Positions 43,087 through 52,818 are shown, counted from the stretch's first letter. The stretch is DNA of 64,000 bases from Deferribacteres bacterium (GCA_020633655.1 JACKDF010000010.1:114071-178070); one strand, 5' to 3'. A program made the numbers and translations. Notes: generated from the letters alone by a model not told the origin.

Positions 43087-43875
43087 ATGATTCATGGTAA
43101 CATCGCGACCAATATCGTTTTCGATGATTTTGGACAATACGCACGATTGCCTTTTTTAATTTCACCTCAATTCAAATTGCACCAGCTTGATGAATTCAGT
43201 ATAAATGGTGCTCCTACGGTATTTATTGTCAACCCGCAAAATATCAACAAAAGTCTGGAAATCTTCGAACAACTCCCCGAAGAAGTCAGAGCATCCAGCC
43301 TGATTACGGGAAGAGTTGAACAAGGGCAAAAACCGCCAGTGGAACAGGCCCGGGGAACAGCTCTTATTCATCACTGCAGCGATAAGAAGTTTCTGACGTG
43401 GATCAATTTAGTCGCAGGCAATGAAGTGAATGCTATTTATCTCGATTGGTTCGTTCCGCTAAAGGTATTCCCCCCCTATGCCTATAATGAAAATCTGCTT
43501 ATTAGAGCGTTCGATTCACTCCCACTAAAAAGCGCTAATGAAATTCAACGAAAATATCTCGAAAAAACAGTCCACTGCTCTTCCTTTAAGCTCGAATATC
43601 TTTGTAAGCAAATATACGGCATGACGCCTGGGCGTCTTCTGAGAATTTGGCGATATTTTGCACTGACAAAAAAATTTATGGCGGAAGAGGCGCGACTTGG
43701 AACAAATTCACGAAGGGGACGATCGCCGTTACGGACTTTGGAAAACGACTACTGCGAAGCACTAATCCGGTTGCTAAAAATTTCCTACAGCGATTTGCGT
43801 TTCGCAGCCCAAAAAGAACACTGGATCGCGGTTTGGGTAGCGGCCTTGCGAAATGAAATCGAAGATTATTATTGA
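43087..43875 (+). CDS. Putative AraC-like regulator, hypothetical
   Basis: 262 residues, no signal or membrane segments. The N-terminal 100 residues have an alternating strand-helix layout reminiscent of a degenerate receiver or sensor (SINGAPTVFIVNPQNINKSL). Residues about 165-200 resemble one AraC-type helix-turn-helix: LEKTVHCSSFKLEYLCKQIY followed by GMTPGRLLRIWRYFALTKKF, with the conserved G-x-T/S-P. The second AraC repeat is poor, so the assignment is tentative. Start ATG 43087 follows GGGG. Two receiver-like genes lie downstream on the same strand, which supports a signalling context. Confidence 0.5.
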   Translation: MIHGNIATNIVFDDFGQYARLPFLISPQFKLHQLDEFSINGAPTVFIVNPQNINKSLEIFEQLPEEVRASSLITGRVEQGQKPPVEQARGTALIHHCSDKKFLTWINLVAGNEVNAIYLDWFVPLKVFPPYAYNENLLIRAFDSLPLKSANEIQRKYLEKTVHCSSFKLEYLCKQIYGMTPGRLLRIWRYFALTKKFMAEEARLGTNSRRGRSPLRTLENDYCEALIRLLKISYSDLRFAAQKEHWIAVWVAALRNEIEDYY

Positions 43876-44126
43876 AAAACATAAAGTTTACTTCTGACTT
43901 CTATTATTCACATACCTTCCCGCAGATTTCTATTCTTCGAATTAAGGGAAATATTTTTCAAGGGGAAAATGCGAATCCCAAGTATAAGTTCCATTTGCAT
44001 TTAACAATGTCATTTCAATCCAGATAATTTTAGCCCACCATTTAATCTTACGCAGTCTTTTTTCCATGCTCCTAAATTATTGGAGTAACTCCTTTGCGGT
44101 AACCAAAAAACATGGGCGGAAGCGCA

Positions 44127-44495
44127 ATGAAAAGAATCATAATCCTCAATGAGGACCTTGAAACCCAAATGCGCATGTATCTCGCTCTATCAACCCGGTA
44201 TAAAGTCGAAATCGCTGAGGACGAGGCGATGTTGATGAGAATGATTCGTCGCAAAAAACCAAGGCTTATTTTTCTCGATGAAGAATATAGCGGTTATGCA
44301 CGGGAAGGAAGGTCAATAACAAAAACAGTTCAGAAAATAAAAAAGAAATATACTGAACTACAGGTTATCTCTGTACTTAACTCCCATTCCAAAAAAGCGA
44401 CAAACAGTGATTTTGTACTCTACCATCCTTTTAACGAGATGGACGTGCAGAAAGCAGTTCAATCGCTTTTGGAACTATCACCGTTGCCTTGTTAA
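44127..44495 (+). CDS. Degenerate receiver-domain protein
   Basis: 122 residues from ATG 44127, with GGCGGAAG upstream. It follows the CheY fold: KRIIILNEDLETQMRMYL (acidic pocket reduced to Glu-Asp), phosphoacceptor Asp in PRLIFLDEEYSG near residue 52, but the late conserved Lys-Pro is replaced by His-Pro (LYHPFNEMDVQKAV). It may be phosphorylated inefficiently or not at all. No output domain is present and no kinase is nearby. An intrinsic terminator follows at 44624. It is likely an adaptor in a signalling chain with the receiver at 44796. Confidence 0.7.
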   Translation: MKRIIILNEDLETQMRMYLALSTRYKVEIAEDEAMLMRMIRRKKPRLIFLDEEYSGYAREGRSITKTVQKIKKKYTELQVISVLNSHSKKATNSDFVLYHPFNEMDVQKAVQSLLELSPLPC

Positions 44496-44623
44496 AAGGC
44501 GAATTTTGGAGAGAAGACGATGAACGACAGCAGGAGCGCTTAAAAAATCTTTCCAGGATCAACGTGTGACGGTGATTTACACGCTCACACAATGCGCGAT
44601 ACGTGAAAAGGGGGAAAATTTTT

Positions 44624-44661
44624 AAACTGTTCATATTTATTATGTGAGCAGTTTTTTTTTA
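44624..44661 (+). terminator. Intrinsic terminator after receiver gene
   Basis: AAACTGTTCA and TGTGAGCAGTTT pair as a stem with one wobble and bulge, followed by nine T residues. Located about 130 bp after the stop of the gene at 44127 and well before the next ATG, so it separates the two receiver genes into different transcripts. Confidence 0.75.
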
Positions 44662-44795
44662 TATTTTTATGAAATAAGCAGATAATCTAAACTGTGTGAC
44701 CAATTATAATGACGATTTTTTCTTTTGCCTTTGAATTTATTTCAAGCTAATTTTCATGGGGTTAAAACAACCAATAGCAACATGAAGACATCAAA

Positions 44796-45167
44796 ATGAA
44801 AAAAATTTTAATAATCGAAGACGAAGCACCGCAAAGGGCACTTTATAATACCGTCCTTTCAGATGAGGGATTTGAAATTGCAACTGCTGCAAGCTGCAGC
44901 GAGGCAATCCAGCTAACCGAGAATGGCAATTACGATCTCGCTGTCGTTGATTTGAAACTTGAGTTGGAAAATGGCCTCGACGCGATTAAAAAAATTCTTT
45001 CCATCAACAAAAAAACCAAAATTGTGATACACACATCTTATGCTGAATACAAACAGGATTTGCAAACCTGGTCCGCCGACGCCTACGTCATTAAAAGTTC
45101 AGATACGGCAGAACTCATAAATACCATTCACAATCTTCTCGACGAACACAGTGAACTAAATAAATAG
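44796..45167 (+). CDS. Single-domain response regulator (CheY-like)
   Basis: 123 residues. All receiver key residues are present: acidic pair in ILIIEDEAPQRALY, phosphoacceptor Asp in LAVVDLKLELENGLDAIKKI near residue 52, Thr/Ser in IVIHTSYAEY near 82 and Lys in AYVIKSSDTAEL near 101. There is no output domain, so it works through protein contacts or phosphorelay. No histidine kinase gene is in the window. The 290 bp gap before it contains the terminator at 44624. Confidence 0.9.
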   Translation: MKKILIIEDEAPQRALYNTVLSDEGFEIATAASCSEAIQLTENGNYDLAVVDLKLELENGLDAIKKILSINKKTKIVIHTSYAEYKQDLQTWSADAYVIKSSDTAELINTIHNLLDEHSELNK

Positions 45168-45299
45168 AGAATCGAATCCAAATACTTGCATTCCACATTT
45201 CATCTTCCTATCTTTTGTCCTTAATATTGACTCGTTATGCGCTGTTCCGGCGCATTGTACATAATCCACCAACACCTTTCAAACAAGGTTCGCATACGA

Positions 45300-46157
45300 A
45301 TGAATGAAGCGAAAACGTGCCCGGCTTGCCGTAAAATTCTGCCAGAAGATCCGCTAATTAACTTTTGCCCCTATTGCGGTGTCCATTTTACTCCAGATGA
45401 TGCGAGGCAAAGTGAAGAAATCGACATCATCATTGATGACGCAACAGAGGAGACATTAGAAGATCACGAACCTGAGAAAGGGAAGTTCGAAAACGAACAG
45501 CACCATTCACCAGGTACGGCCAATGGAATTCCCTGGGAAGACGAAAAGGACCAATCATTCATCGAACGACTGACACACACCTGGTCAGAATCAATTTTTC
45601 GCCCGGTTGACTTTTTTAAAAATTTAAAACCTAAAAATACTATTGGTCCAGCGCTGCTCTATGCCTTTATCTTCAAATTTCTCGGCCAGATTTTAGGAAA
45701 TTACTGGGCACAAAAACAGCTTGCAACAATGAGTGAGCAAATCGATCAAATGCCAGCGTTTATGCAAATGTTTTTCGAACGTTACACCCAAAGTTTCACG
45801 CAAATGGGCTCTCTCGAGCAATTGGCCCTGACACCATTCATGGTTTTATTTTCATTGCTCCTCATGCCGGTTATCTTTCATATTTCGCTGAGTATCTTCG
45901 GTGTTGCACAGAATGGATTCACCACAACCTTTCGCGTTAACGCCTACGCAGAGGGGACAGCGATTTTCCAGGCAATCCCAATCGTTGGCGGTGTAGTCTA
46001 TTTCTTCATGTGGTTGGTTTTAGCTGTGATCGGCTGGCGTGAATGCCACAACACCACGACAGCACGAGTAGTGACCGCGCTCGCTTTACCGTTCTTTGCC
46101 TGTTGTACACTTATCGTTATCCTCTTCTCTGCCCTGGGAACATTTATAACTGGCTAA
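45300..46157 (+). CDS. Zinc-ribbon + YIP1-family membrane protein
   Basis: 285 residues from ATG 45300. An N-terminal zinc ribbon (CPACRKILPEDPLINFCPYC, two CxxC pairs) is followed by an acidic linker (residues about 45-85) and a Yip1-like five-helix membrane domain starting at about 95 with SIFRPVDFFKNLKPKNTIGP, the family signature for bacterial YIP1 proteins. The C-terminal ends in three closely spaced helices. Function of bacterial members is unclear. An upstream in-frame TTG/ATG near 45237 would add an odd leader and is rejected. It precedes the DUF2752 gene by 10 bp and is probably co-transcribed. Confidence 0.82.
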   Translation: MNEAKTCPACRKILPEDPLINFCPYCGVHFTPDDARQSEEIDIIIDDATEETLEDHEPEKGKFENEQHHSPGTANGIPWEDEKDQSFIERLTHTWSESIFRPVDFFKNLKPKNTIGPALLYAFIFKFLGQILGNYWAQKQLATMSEQIDQMPAFMQMFFERYTQSFTQMGSLEQLALTPFMVLFSLLLMPVIFHISLSIFGVAQNGFTTTFRVNAYAEGTAIFQAIPIVGGVVYFFMWLVLAVIGWRECHNTTTARVVTALALPFFACCTLIVILFSALGTFITG

Positions 46158-46167
46158 CAAACCCACC

Positions 46168-46572
46168 ATGCGTGCAACCTTTGAAAAAACGGCAAGATTC
46201 CGATTCCATCCCGGTTTTATTCTTCTCTACGTTGCCCTCTTTTCCTTATGGTTTGCTCAGCGATTCCCCGGGCTCCTGCTATTGCCCTGCCCCATTAAAT
46301 CGGCCTTTTCCATTCCGTGCATTGCCTGTGGCAGCGGCCGCAGCTTGTCCGCACTGCTTAATCTTGAATTTTACAATGCATTGATTGCCAGTCCCCTTTT
46401 TGTACTTATTTTACTAATTTCAATTTTAATCGTTCTTGCAGCTTTGCAACAGCTAATTTTTGGTTTGCGCCTGAGCCTGAAAATACCTGAAAGCACAATA
46501 CGCTTTGGCCGGTATAGTTTCATTCTGGCGCTGATTGCGAATTATTTCTGGCTCCTGCTCATGAAAATTTAA
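46168..46572 (+). CDS. DUF2752 family membrane protein
   Basis: 134 residues with three membrane helices. The diagnostic DUF2752 segment is present at residues about 38-65: LPCPIKSAFSIPCIACGSGR followed by SLSALLNLEFYNALIASPLF, with the conserved CP ... C-x-x-CG. Family members often adjoin zinc-ribbon/YIP1-type or DUF4190 genes, as here. Function unknown; the Cys residues could bind metal. The last four bases overlap the stop of the convergent gene at 46569. Confidence 0.85.
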   Translation: MRATFEKTARFRFHPGFILLYVALFSLWFAQRFPGLLLLPCPIKSAFSIPCIACGSGRSLSALLNLEFYNALIASPLFVLILLISILIVLAALQQLIFGLRLSLKIPESTIRFGRYSFILALIANYFWLLLMKI

Positions 46573-47198
46573 ACGGAATCGCTACCGATTTCACGGTAAT
46601 AGGTGAGAAAAAAGTAAAACTTGGCAAAAAACATGAAAATGAATAACGGGATAAGGAGGAGCGGGAAGTGCGGTGAATTGTACCCAACCAGGCGAATATC
46701 GCCAAAGGTCACATAGGACATAAAAATGTAACTCTGGATGATTGCGGAAAATGCTGCTCCGACGAGCGCTAAAAACACTGCTTGCTTCAAAGCTGAGCTC
46801 ATTTTAGTGCTATTCCCCCGATTAAAAACAATAAAAAAGTACAACAATGAAAGTGAATAAAGCAATTCAACGCCAAATCGTTCAAAATTCAAATCCATAT
46901 TTTGTATTTTAAAAAGGGCAAGCACATCAGCAAATAGCACCAACGATGTTCCAGCTGCTGTTGAAATAGCGATCAATGATGCCAATCGCAAGGTTTCCTG
47001 ATCATCTTGAATGGCAGTTTTTTTGAAGGCAACAAAAAATCCAACGACAGGCAGTGAGGCTGCAAACAAGAGAAGGCTATTTATTTTTGCTACGCGTAAA
47101 CCGTTGTAAAATCCAGGCACAAAGGTCGCCATCGTTTTCGTGATAAATATGAAAGAAATACCAATAATTGTATACAGCGTTATTTTTTTAAGATTCAT
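46569..47198 (-). CDS. Uncharacterised six-helix membrane protein
   Basis: 209 residues with six hydrophobic segments (first helix LYTIIGISFIFITKTMATFV). Charged residues are few and concentrated in short loops. No motif I recognise. Its stop codon overlaps the convergent DUF2752 stop by four bases. The ATG at 47198 has a GAGGAAG-type ribosome site on the minus strand. It might be a polytopic protein of unknown role; no enzyme signature is visible. Confidence 0.6.
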   Translation of the reverse strand: MNLKKITLYTIIGISFIFITKTMATFVPGFYNGLRVAKINSLLLFAASLPVVGFFVAFKKTAIQDDQETLRLASLIAISTAAGTSLVLFADVLALFKIQNMDLNFERFGVELLYSLSLLYFFIVFNRGNSTKMSSALKQAVFLALVGAAFSAIIQSYIFMSYVTFGDIRLVGYNSPHFPLLLIPLFIFMFFAKFYFFLTYYREIGSDSV

Positions 47199-47291
47199 TC
47201 AAATTCTTCCTCAAATTTGCATACAATACACGAGGCATCGAAGAAAAATTCCACAAAAATAGCGAACCAAATTTTTTCATAAACACCTGGA

Positions 47292-47318
47292 ATGGTCAGG
47301 GGGATAGCTCCTGACCAT
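47292..47318. repeat. Hairpin downstream of spmB
   Basis: ATGGTCAGG and CCTGACCAT form perfect 9-bp arms around GGGATAGCT. It lies in the 270 bp gap after the spmB stop; there is no T tract. It could mark the 3' end of the spmAB transcript. Confidence 0.4.
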
Positions 47319-47471
47319 AGTTCAAAATGAGCTTTACTTGACAAAACCAGGCCAATTTATCCGGGACCACACGAAACCGAACCCAATTGCGCCTGGTTGT
47401 GAATTCACCGGGTTATTTGTATTGGTATTTAGTACGGAATTACGAAAAACTTCACAGACAAAAACAAAATT

Positions 47472-48020
47472 TTATTGCCCAAACATTAGCTGACATATAA
47501 ACAACGCGGCCATGATGCCGGCAAAATCAGCAATGAGTCCTGCCGGTACGGCATGGCGTGTCTTTTTGATCGCAACGGAACCAAAATAAACAGCCAAAAC
47601 ATAAAATGTCGTCTCCGTACTACCGTAAATTGTCGAGGCTAAATTACCAATAAATGAATCCGGACCGTGTGTATTTATAAGTTCTGTTATGATACCCAAA
47701 GTCCCGCTTCCGGAAAGTGGACGCATAAACGCTGCTGGTAAAATTTCCGCCGGCATTCCGATTAAATCCGTAATCGGTGAGATAAAAGAGACGAAAATAT
47801 CCATTGCTCCGGAAGCACGAAACATAGAGATTGCCATTAAAATCGCCACCAGAAAGGGGATAATACGAATTGCTACATTAAACCCTTCTTTCGCACCTTC
47901 GACGAAAACCTCATAAACCTTTACTTTCTTTAGAAATCCAACCGTTGGAATGAGTACCAGCAATACAGGAATAGCCCAATTGGAAATCGTTTTTAATACT
48001 TCTAAAAAAAATTCTGACAT
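47472..48020 (-). CDS. spmB: Spore maturation protein B-like (nucleoside recognition domain)
   Basis: 182 residues with five membrane helices and the Gate/nucleoside-recognition domain: PVLLVLIPTVGFLKKVKVYE at the start, a conserved FMRPLSGSGTLGIITELI near residue 100 and GSTETTFYVLAVYFGSVAIK near 140. In Bacillus, SpmA and SpmB promote spore core dehydration; homologues also occur in many non-sporulating Gram-negative bacteria, where their role is unknown. It starts 12 bp after spmA stops and is probably translated from the same mRNA. Confidence 0.9.
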   Translation of the reverse strand: MSEFFLEVLKTISNWAIPVLLVLIPTVGFLKKVKVYEVFVEGAKEGFNVAIRIIPFLVAILMAISMFRASGAMDIFVSFISPITDLIGMPAEILPAAFMRPLSGSGTLGIITELINTHGPDSFIGNLASTIYGSTETTFYVLAVYFGSVAIKKTRHAVPAGLIADFAGIMAALFICQLMFGQ

Positions 48021-48032
48021 GGATTGTATTCC

Positions 48033-48659
48033 TTATTTTTCTGGTTCTTCGATGACGGCGATATTGGGATCTGTCTTTTTAAAAACCTTCAATCGACCCA
48101 ATAATTTAGCGGTTATGATGGCGACTATTGTCGCACAGGTGGAAGCAAAAAGCGATGTTGCGATAATGCTGAACGGGTCTTTCGATCCTGCCGCGACACG
48201 AATACCGATGATCGTTGCAGGGATGAATGTTATACTAGCCGTATTCATCGCCAAAAACAGAACCTGTGAATTTGAAGCTGTATCGTCTGATTTGTTGAGC
48301 GATTGCAATTCTTCCATTGCCTTCAATCCTAAAGGGGTGGCTGCATTGGAAAGCCCGAGCCAGTTCGCTGCAAGATTGAGCAGCATCGCACCCATAGCCG
48401 GATGGTCAGGGGGAATTTCAGGAAACAGTCGTTTGGTAACCGGTTTAATAATTCTAGCAAGGAGCTTAATCAATCCTGCCTCTTCAGCAATCTTCATTAT
48501 TCCCAACCACAATGCCATAATACCGATCAGACCCAATGAAATGTTCACAGCCGTTTCAGCACCAGTTACCGCAGCTGTACCCACTTCCGGAATTTTACCT
48601 GTAAAAATAGCTGTTACGAACGCGATGGCGACAAGCCCAAACCAGACATAATTCAGCAT
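48033..48659 (-). CDS. spmA: Spore maturation protein A-like
   Basis: 208 residues with the SpmA pattern: MLNYVWFGLVAIAFVTAIFT at the start, GIMKIAEEAGLIKLLARIIK near 55, the conserved LNLAANWLGLSNAATPLGLK near 95 and LAMNTASITFIPATIIGIR near 140. Five membrane helices with re-entrant nucleoside-recognition fold. Paired with spmB immediately downstream. The window shows no other sporulation genes except the SpoIID-like lipoprotein at its right end, and outer-membrane genes argue against endospores. The strand opposite carries a long open frame of low complexity, which is a shadow. Confidence 0.9.
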   Translation of the reverse strand: MLNYVWFGLVAIAFVTAIFTGKIPEVGTAAVTGAETAVNISLGLIGIMALWLGIMKIAEEAGLIKLLARIIKPVTKRLFPEIPPDHPAMGAMLLNLAANWLGLSNAATPLGLKAMEELQSLNKSDDTASNSQVLFLAMNTASITFIPATIIGIRVAAGSKDPFSIIATSLFASTCATIVAIITAKLLGRLKVFKKTDPNIAVIEEPEK

Positions 48660-48755
48660 CTACAATCCTCCATGTTCTTATTTGTAATTAATCCAAGTAA
48701 TTCTTCTCTAAAAAAATCCAGCATCGCTTGTGTAATTCACAATTTTCATGCGTTG

Positions 48756-51101
48756 TTAGCTTGCAGCATCCTCAAATATTTGTGCTTTGTATTTGTTATA
48801 GAGAAACGAAATCGCCAAAAGCAGTACACCAAGGGAAAGCAGAACGATGGTTTTGGAGATCGTGTTAAAATGGGCGATATCGTAAAACAATAACTTGGCG
48901 AGTGTGGCTGCAAACCAGATAATCGCGCCAACTCGCAAATACTTCTTGTGATGCCAAATTCCTAAAATAACGACAAATGATGCGAAAAGTCCCCATAAAA
49001 TACTCAGTCCAAGTTTATCTGTTTGTGCCACATCAGTAATTTTTAACCAGCTGATCAATTCGCTACTCAAAATCCAGAGAATCGTTACATGCAGCAAAAA
49101 ATCATAAAACTTTCGAAAAGCGTTCTGCATAAAATCTTGCCGCAGCAGTTTGTTTGTGATGATCAAAACAAACGCAACACAAAGATAGGCAATATACCGA
49201 ATGACAATATTGAACCAACCATGCGTGTAATGCGCAGCCAACGTTTGTTGAAGAAAACGATCACCTAATTCACCAAGAGAAAATAAACTGAGTGTTAAAA
49301 AGAAAAACAGCGCCAAAGCATTTAAAATGATATTGACAGCACCAACCTGCTGGTTCTTCATTCGCATGCGATTCGCCAAAGTGAAGAGCGCAAAGAAAAC
49401 CAGTGTGTAATTAATTATCCAGATTTCTTTAAAATTTTTATAATCCCAATTGTAGTAAGTGATTGCGTTCCCGCTTTCTTTGCTAACCTTCACCGCAGAG
49501 CTCGCCAGCATTTGATTCCAATACAAACTGATTTCATTTTTAAACAAGAAGTATAGAACTGAAAGAAAAAATACCGGAAGCAAAATAGAAATGAGCTGCA
49601 TTAATTGTTTACTCGCCGTTGATTGAGCTGGCAATTTTTTGGTTTGATGCAGCCAATTAATAAATCCGAGCGCAACAACAACAAACAAAGAAGTTAGAAA
49701 GTGAATATTGAAAATGGGCTGGATGAACATTTTGGGATTATCGGGGATGTAAACAGTATAAACCTGGTTCCAATCGTGCACCAGACTAATGAGACTGAGT
49801 AAAATGATCGGATAGGACAATCGCTCATAAACAGGGACGGATTTCGAGCGACCAATCCAGAAAAGAAGCGCGCTTTCACCCGCCCAAACCATGGTTATCC
49901 ATTTTCCTTCCAATTGCACCGGCACCGCAATGGTCATAAAGAGCAGTGCCATTCCCACAACGAGATAAACCAGATTTCGGTCGGTGCCTTCCCGTTTGTA
50001 AAGAGCAAAGGCAATAATAAAGTGAGTCAAAGCGTTTGCGAGCGTATACAAGCCTAATTGATTTTCGTAAATCGGTTGATTCGCTAAAAGAATATAACCA
50101 AAGCCATAAAAAACAAGTGCATTTGCCAGGACAAGCCAGATATCTGTTCTAACGACAAAAGCTTCTTTTTTAATGACATTATAAGCCAGAAATGTCGCAT
50201 AAAAAATGACAAAGAAAACACAGAGAAAGGTCAGCGCTAACGTGAAATATTCATTCGTTTTATATTCTTCCGCAACCCAGGTCCCATAAGTTAACCATGT
50301 AAAAATAAAAGCAAAAAAATTCAGCGCTTTCCAGTGTTTTTGTACAGCAATAACCAAAATCCCGATATTAAGAATAGCAATGTAGGTAAAAAGAATGCCG
50401 ATGCGATCCGAATTTTCACTTAATAAAAATGGGACAGCGTACGATCCAACTAACCCCAAAAGGGCGATTACTTGTTGCTGGTATCTGAGGGATGCAAGCA
50501 CAGTGAAGACTGTAAAAATGACCATTAACGCAAAGGCCAGACTTTGTGGAAGAAGACTGTAAAAACTGTAGGCAGCATAGGTGATAAAATATTCAATTGC
50601 CATAGAACCACTGAGAAGGACAGCGCTGAAATTATGGTAGTCTTTTTTCAGTTTGACGGCAACTCCAAATAAGCTAAGTCCTACCAAATAACCCAAAATA
50701 ATGCGCACAAGCGGGCTGATGAGTTGGTTGTCGATGGCATACTTTGCGCCAATGGCCACACCAAAAACAATTACTACGATGCCGATTTTATTGATTAGAT
50801 TTTCACCGATGAATTTCTCGAGATCCGTTTTGAAGCGGGAAGGTTTCGACTCCTTCGGCGCGGACTGCTTTTTGAAAAAAAGAAAGGGCGCTGGCTTTGG
50901 TGAACGGGTTTCTTTTGGTTTTAATAATTCCTGTTTTTCTGGTTTTTCTCCGGTTAACGAAGGCAGAACCGAAACATCCCTTTGAAGTCGTTGGATTTCA
51001 TCTTTTAAATCGGCAACCTCCTGCGAAATGGTTTCATGCTTTTGCAAAAGCGTATCCATCTTCGCCAAGAGAAGCGTTATTTTATCTTGATTATCAGACA
51101 T
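48756..51101 (-). CDS. DUF2339 domain-containing giant membrane protein
   Basis: 781 residues. An N-terminal coiled coil (residues about 8-45, ISQEVADLKDEIQRLQRDVS) and a Lys/Pro-rich linker lead into DUF2339, which begins FIGENLINKIGIVVIVFGVA and runs through about 20 hydrophobic helices. Family hallmarks include GSMAIEYFITYAAYSFYSLL and LLGLVGSYAVPFLLSENSDR. No catalytic residues are known for DUF2339 proteins; a role in envelope physiology has been supposed. Length is typical (700-900). GGAGGTAGAC precedes the ATG. It forms a leftward series with spmAB but with a 96 bp gap. Confidence 0.88.
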   Translation of the reverse strand: MSDNQDKITLLLAKMDTLLQKHETISQEVADLKDEIQRLQRDVSVLPSLTGEKPEKQELLKPKETRSPKPAPFLFFKKQSAPKESKPSRFKTDLEKFIGENLINKIGIVVIVFGVAIGAKYAIDNQLISPLVRIILGYLVGLSLFGVAVKLKKDYHNFSAVLLSGSMAIEYFITYAAYSFYSLLPQSLAFALMVIFTVFTVLASLRYQQQVIALLGLVGSYAVPFLLSENSDRIGILFTYIAILNIGILVIAVQKHWKALNFFAFIFTWLTYGTWVAEEYKTNEYFTLALTFLCVFFVIFYATFLAYNVIKKEAFVVRTDIWLVLANALVFYGFGYILLANQPIYENQLGLYTLANALTHFIIAFALYKREGTDRNLVYLVVGMALLFMTIAVPVQLEGKWITMVWAGESALLFWIGRSKSVPVYERLSYPIILLSLISLVHDWNQVYTVYIPDNPKMFIQPIFNIHFLTSLFVVVALGFINWLHQTKKLPAQSTASKQLMQLISILLPVFFLSVLYFLFKNEISLYWNQMLASSAVKVSKESGNAITYYNWDYKNFKEIWIINYTLVFFALFTLANRMRMKNQQVGAVNIILNALALFFFLTLSLFSLGELGDRFLQQTLAAHYTHGWFNIVIRYIAYLCVAFVLIITNKLLRQDFMQNAFRKFYDFLLHVTILWILSSELISWLKITDVAQTDKLGLSILWGLFASFVVILGIWHHKKYLRVGAIIWFAATLAKLLFYDIAHFNTISKTIVLLSLGVLLLAISFLYNKYKAQIFEDAAS

Positions 51102-51181
51102 GTCTACCTCCCGAATATTTGAATAATTAATATAAATTATTTAGAGATAGAATCCAATTTCGATAAAAGGAAAGAAATGAC

Positions 51182-52711
51182 TCAACTAAAAGCAACAGCA
51201 CCGTCCCGGCGGTTGTCACCCGCACCCTGGCCATTATTCGCCACGGCATGTACGCCGCCGAAATAAACATCTTTGACCTGCCATAAATTAACTGCAAATG
51301 CCTCATTCACTGCAGTAATTATATCTTCCGCGTAGCCTGGTTCAATTTGGGCGTACTGCCCATCCCAATGCAATCGTGGAGCAAGAACGGCTTCGTTTAA
51401 ATCCATTTTAAAATCGAGCACATTGCTAATTACCTGCAAAAGTGCTGTCCAGATTCTTTTACTACCACCACTTCCCAACACAAAACGCACGTGTTCATCC
51501 CACAAAATCATCGATGGCGACATCATCGAAGCAATGCGTTTGCCGGGCGGATCTTTATGGAAACCCTCGGGATGCAGATCATCTTCCCCCATCATATTGT
51601 TGAGCATGATGCCTGTTTCCGGAACGACGTAACCACTGCCTTCACCGTTGGAACAGGTTAAACTGGCGGCATTGCCCTCGCGATCCAAAACACTGATGTG
51701 TGTTGTGCCACCAAAGGCTTTGCGTACGTTTTTAATATTCAGAGAAAAATCATCACCCCAACTTCCTTCGCGGAACAGGTCACCCGCCTCACGACGCGCA
51801 TACAACTCCTGCATCAGTGTGATCAGTCCGAGTAAATGCCGTTCAGAACCGTATCTGGTTTCCACGGTCATACTTTTTTCTAACCAGCGCAAAGCGAAAG
51901 CCAGCATTGTGCCGCCGAAGGATGGCCACGGATTGGTGAGAAGCGTGTGATGACGATAATTCACCGATAAAGGCTGGCGTTCAATCACACGATAGGCTGC
52001 CAAATCACGTCGTGATAAAATGCCCCCATGCCGATTCATATCCTGCGCTATGCGACCAGCAATTTCACCGTCATAAAATTCTCTGTCACCGTCTCGATGC
52101 AGCGTTTCTAAAAAATTGGCAAAATCAGTATTGGAGAAATTATCCCCTTCCCGCAACATATCGCCATGGGGCAAAAAGAGCTGTCTTCCAAGGGATGACA
52201 ATTTCATTATTGGCTGTAAAAGATGGAGTATGTAAGCTTGTGTTCGGTTAAAATGTATCCCATGCCGGGCATAGTGCATTGCTGGTGCAAGAACTTCTTT
52301 GAGAGGCAAATGACCAAGTTTTTTGTGGACATGCAAGAGGCCACGTAACACGCCAGGTACAGCAACCGAACCATATCCAACATTAAAAATTTGATCTGAA
52401 CCGGGGAAGTGGACGGTTATGGGAATAAAGTGGGGATCAGCTGTTGCCACTGGATTATCAAGACCAGGCGTATCGACAAAAAAATCATAGAGTATACTGT
52501 TCCCCGAATGCAAACGCGAGAGAAGGAATCCTCCACCACCAAGGCTGGTAAGCAATGGCTCGGCGACAACGGAAGCAAATCCGGCAGCGACAACAGCATC
52601 AAATGCGTTGCCGCCAATCTTCATGATTTCACACGCCGCTTCACTCACTTTTTCATGTCCGCTTGCCACAACGGCTTGCATTATTTGCTCCCTGGTTACC
52701 AAATTGCGCAA
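51182..52711 (-). CDS. ggt: Gamma-glutamyltransferase family protein
   Basis: 509 residues. Opening QAVVASGHEKVSEAACEIMK with GGNAFDAVVAAGFASVVAEP is the GGT family start. The autoprocessing and catalytic Thr lies in FGGTTHISVLDREGNAASLT near residue 337, followed by LTCSNGEGSG and the substrate loop GIMLNNMMGEDDL. No signal peptide is visible, so this is more like the cytoplasmic GGT-like or cephalosporin acylase type than periplasmic glutathione GGT. It would cleave or transfer gamma-glutamyl groups. The gene is intact, in contrast to the three leftward genes just upstream (to its right). Confidence 0.85.
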   Translation of the reverse strand: MRNLVTREQIMQAVVASGHEKVSEAACEIMKIGGNAFDAVVAAGFASVVAEPLLTSLGGGGFLLSRLHSGNSILYDFFVDTPGLDNPVATADPHFIPITVHFPGSDQIFNVGYGSVAVPGVLRGLLHVHKKLGHLPLKEVLAPAMHYARHGIHFNRTQAYILHLLQPIMKLSSLGRQLFLPHGDMLREGDNFSNTDFANFLETLHRDGDREFYDGEIAGRIAQDMNRHGGILSRRDLAAYRVIERQPLSVNYRHHTLLTNPWPSFGGTMLAFALRWLEKSMTVETRYGSERHLLGLITLMQELYARREAGDLFREGSWGDDFSLNIKNVRKAFGGTTHISVLDREGNAASLTCSNGEGSGYVVPETGIMLNNMMGEDDLHPEGFHKDPPGKRIASMMSPSMILWDEHVRFVLGSGGSKRIWTALLQVISNVLDFKMDLNEAVLAPRLHWDGQYAQIEPGYAEDIITAVNEAFAVNLWQVKDVYFGGVHAVANNGQGAGDNRRDGAVAFS

Positions 52712-52818
52712 GTGTTTTTATACCACAAAACACGCTATTCACACGAAAGCTTTTTCGTGTATTTCATCTTAACTGCAGTTCAATTTATCACACATTATGT
52801 TATCACCTTCGAAGAATA

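Noticed and set aside
47950..48651. A long open frame (over 230 codons) on the plus strand opposite spmA and the start of spmB
   Set aside because: Its composition is repetitive and it exactly overlies two well-recognised minus-strand genes; it is a reading-frame shadow with no ribosome site.
47472..48659. Evidence of endospore formation from spmA/spmB and the SpoIID-like gene
   Set aside because: These families are widespread in non-sporulating Gram-negatives, and the window has many outer-membrane proteins and no sporulation-specific genes.
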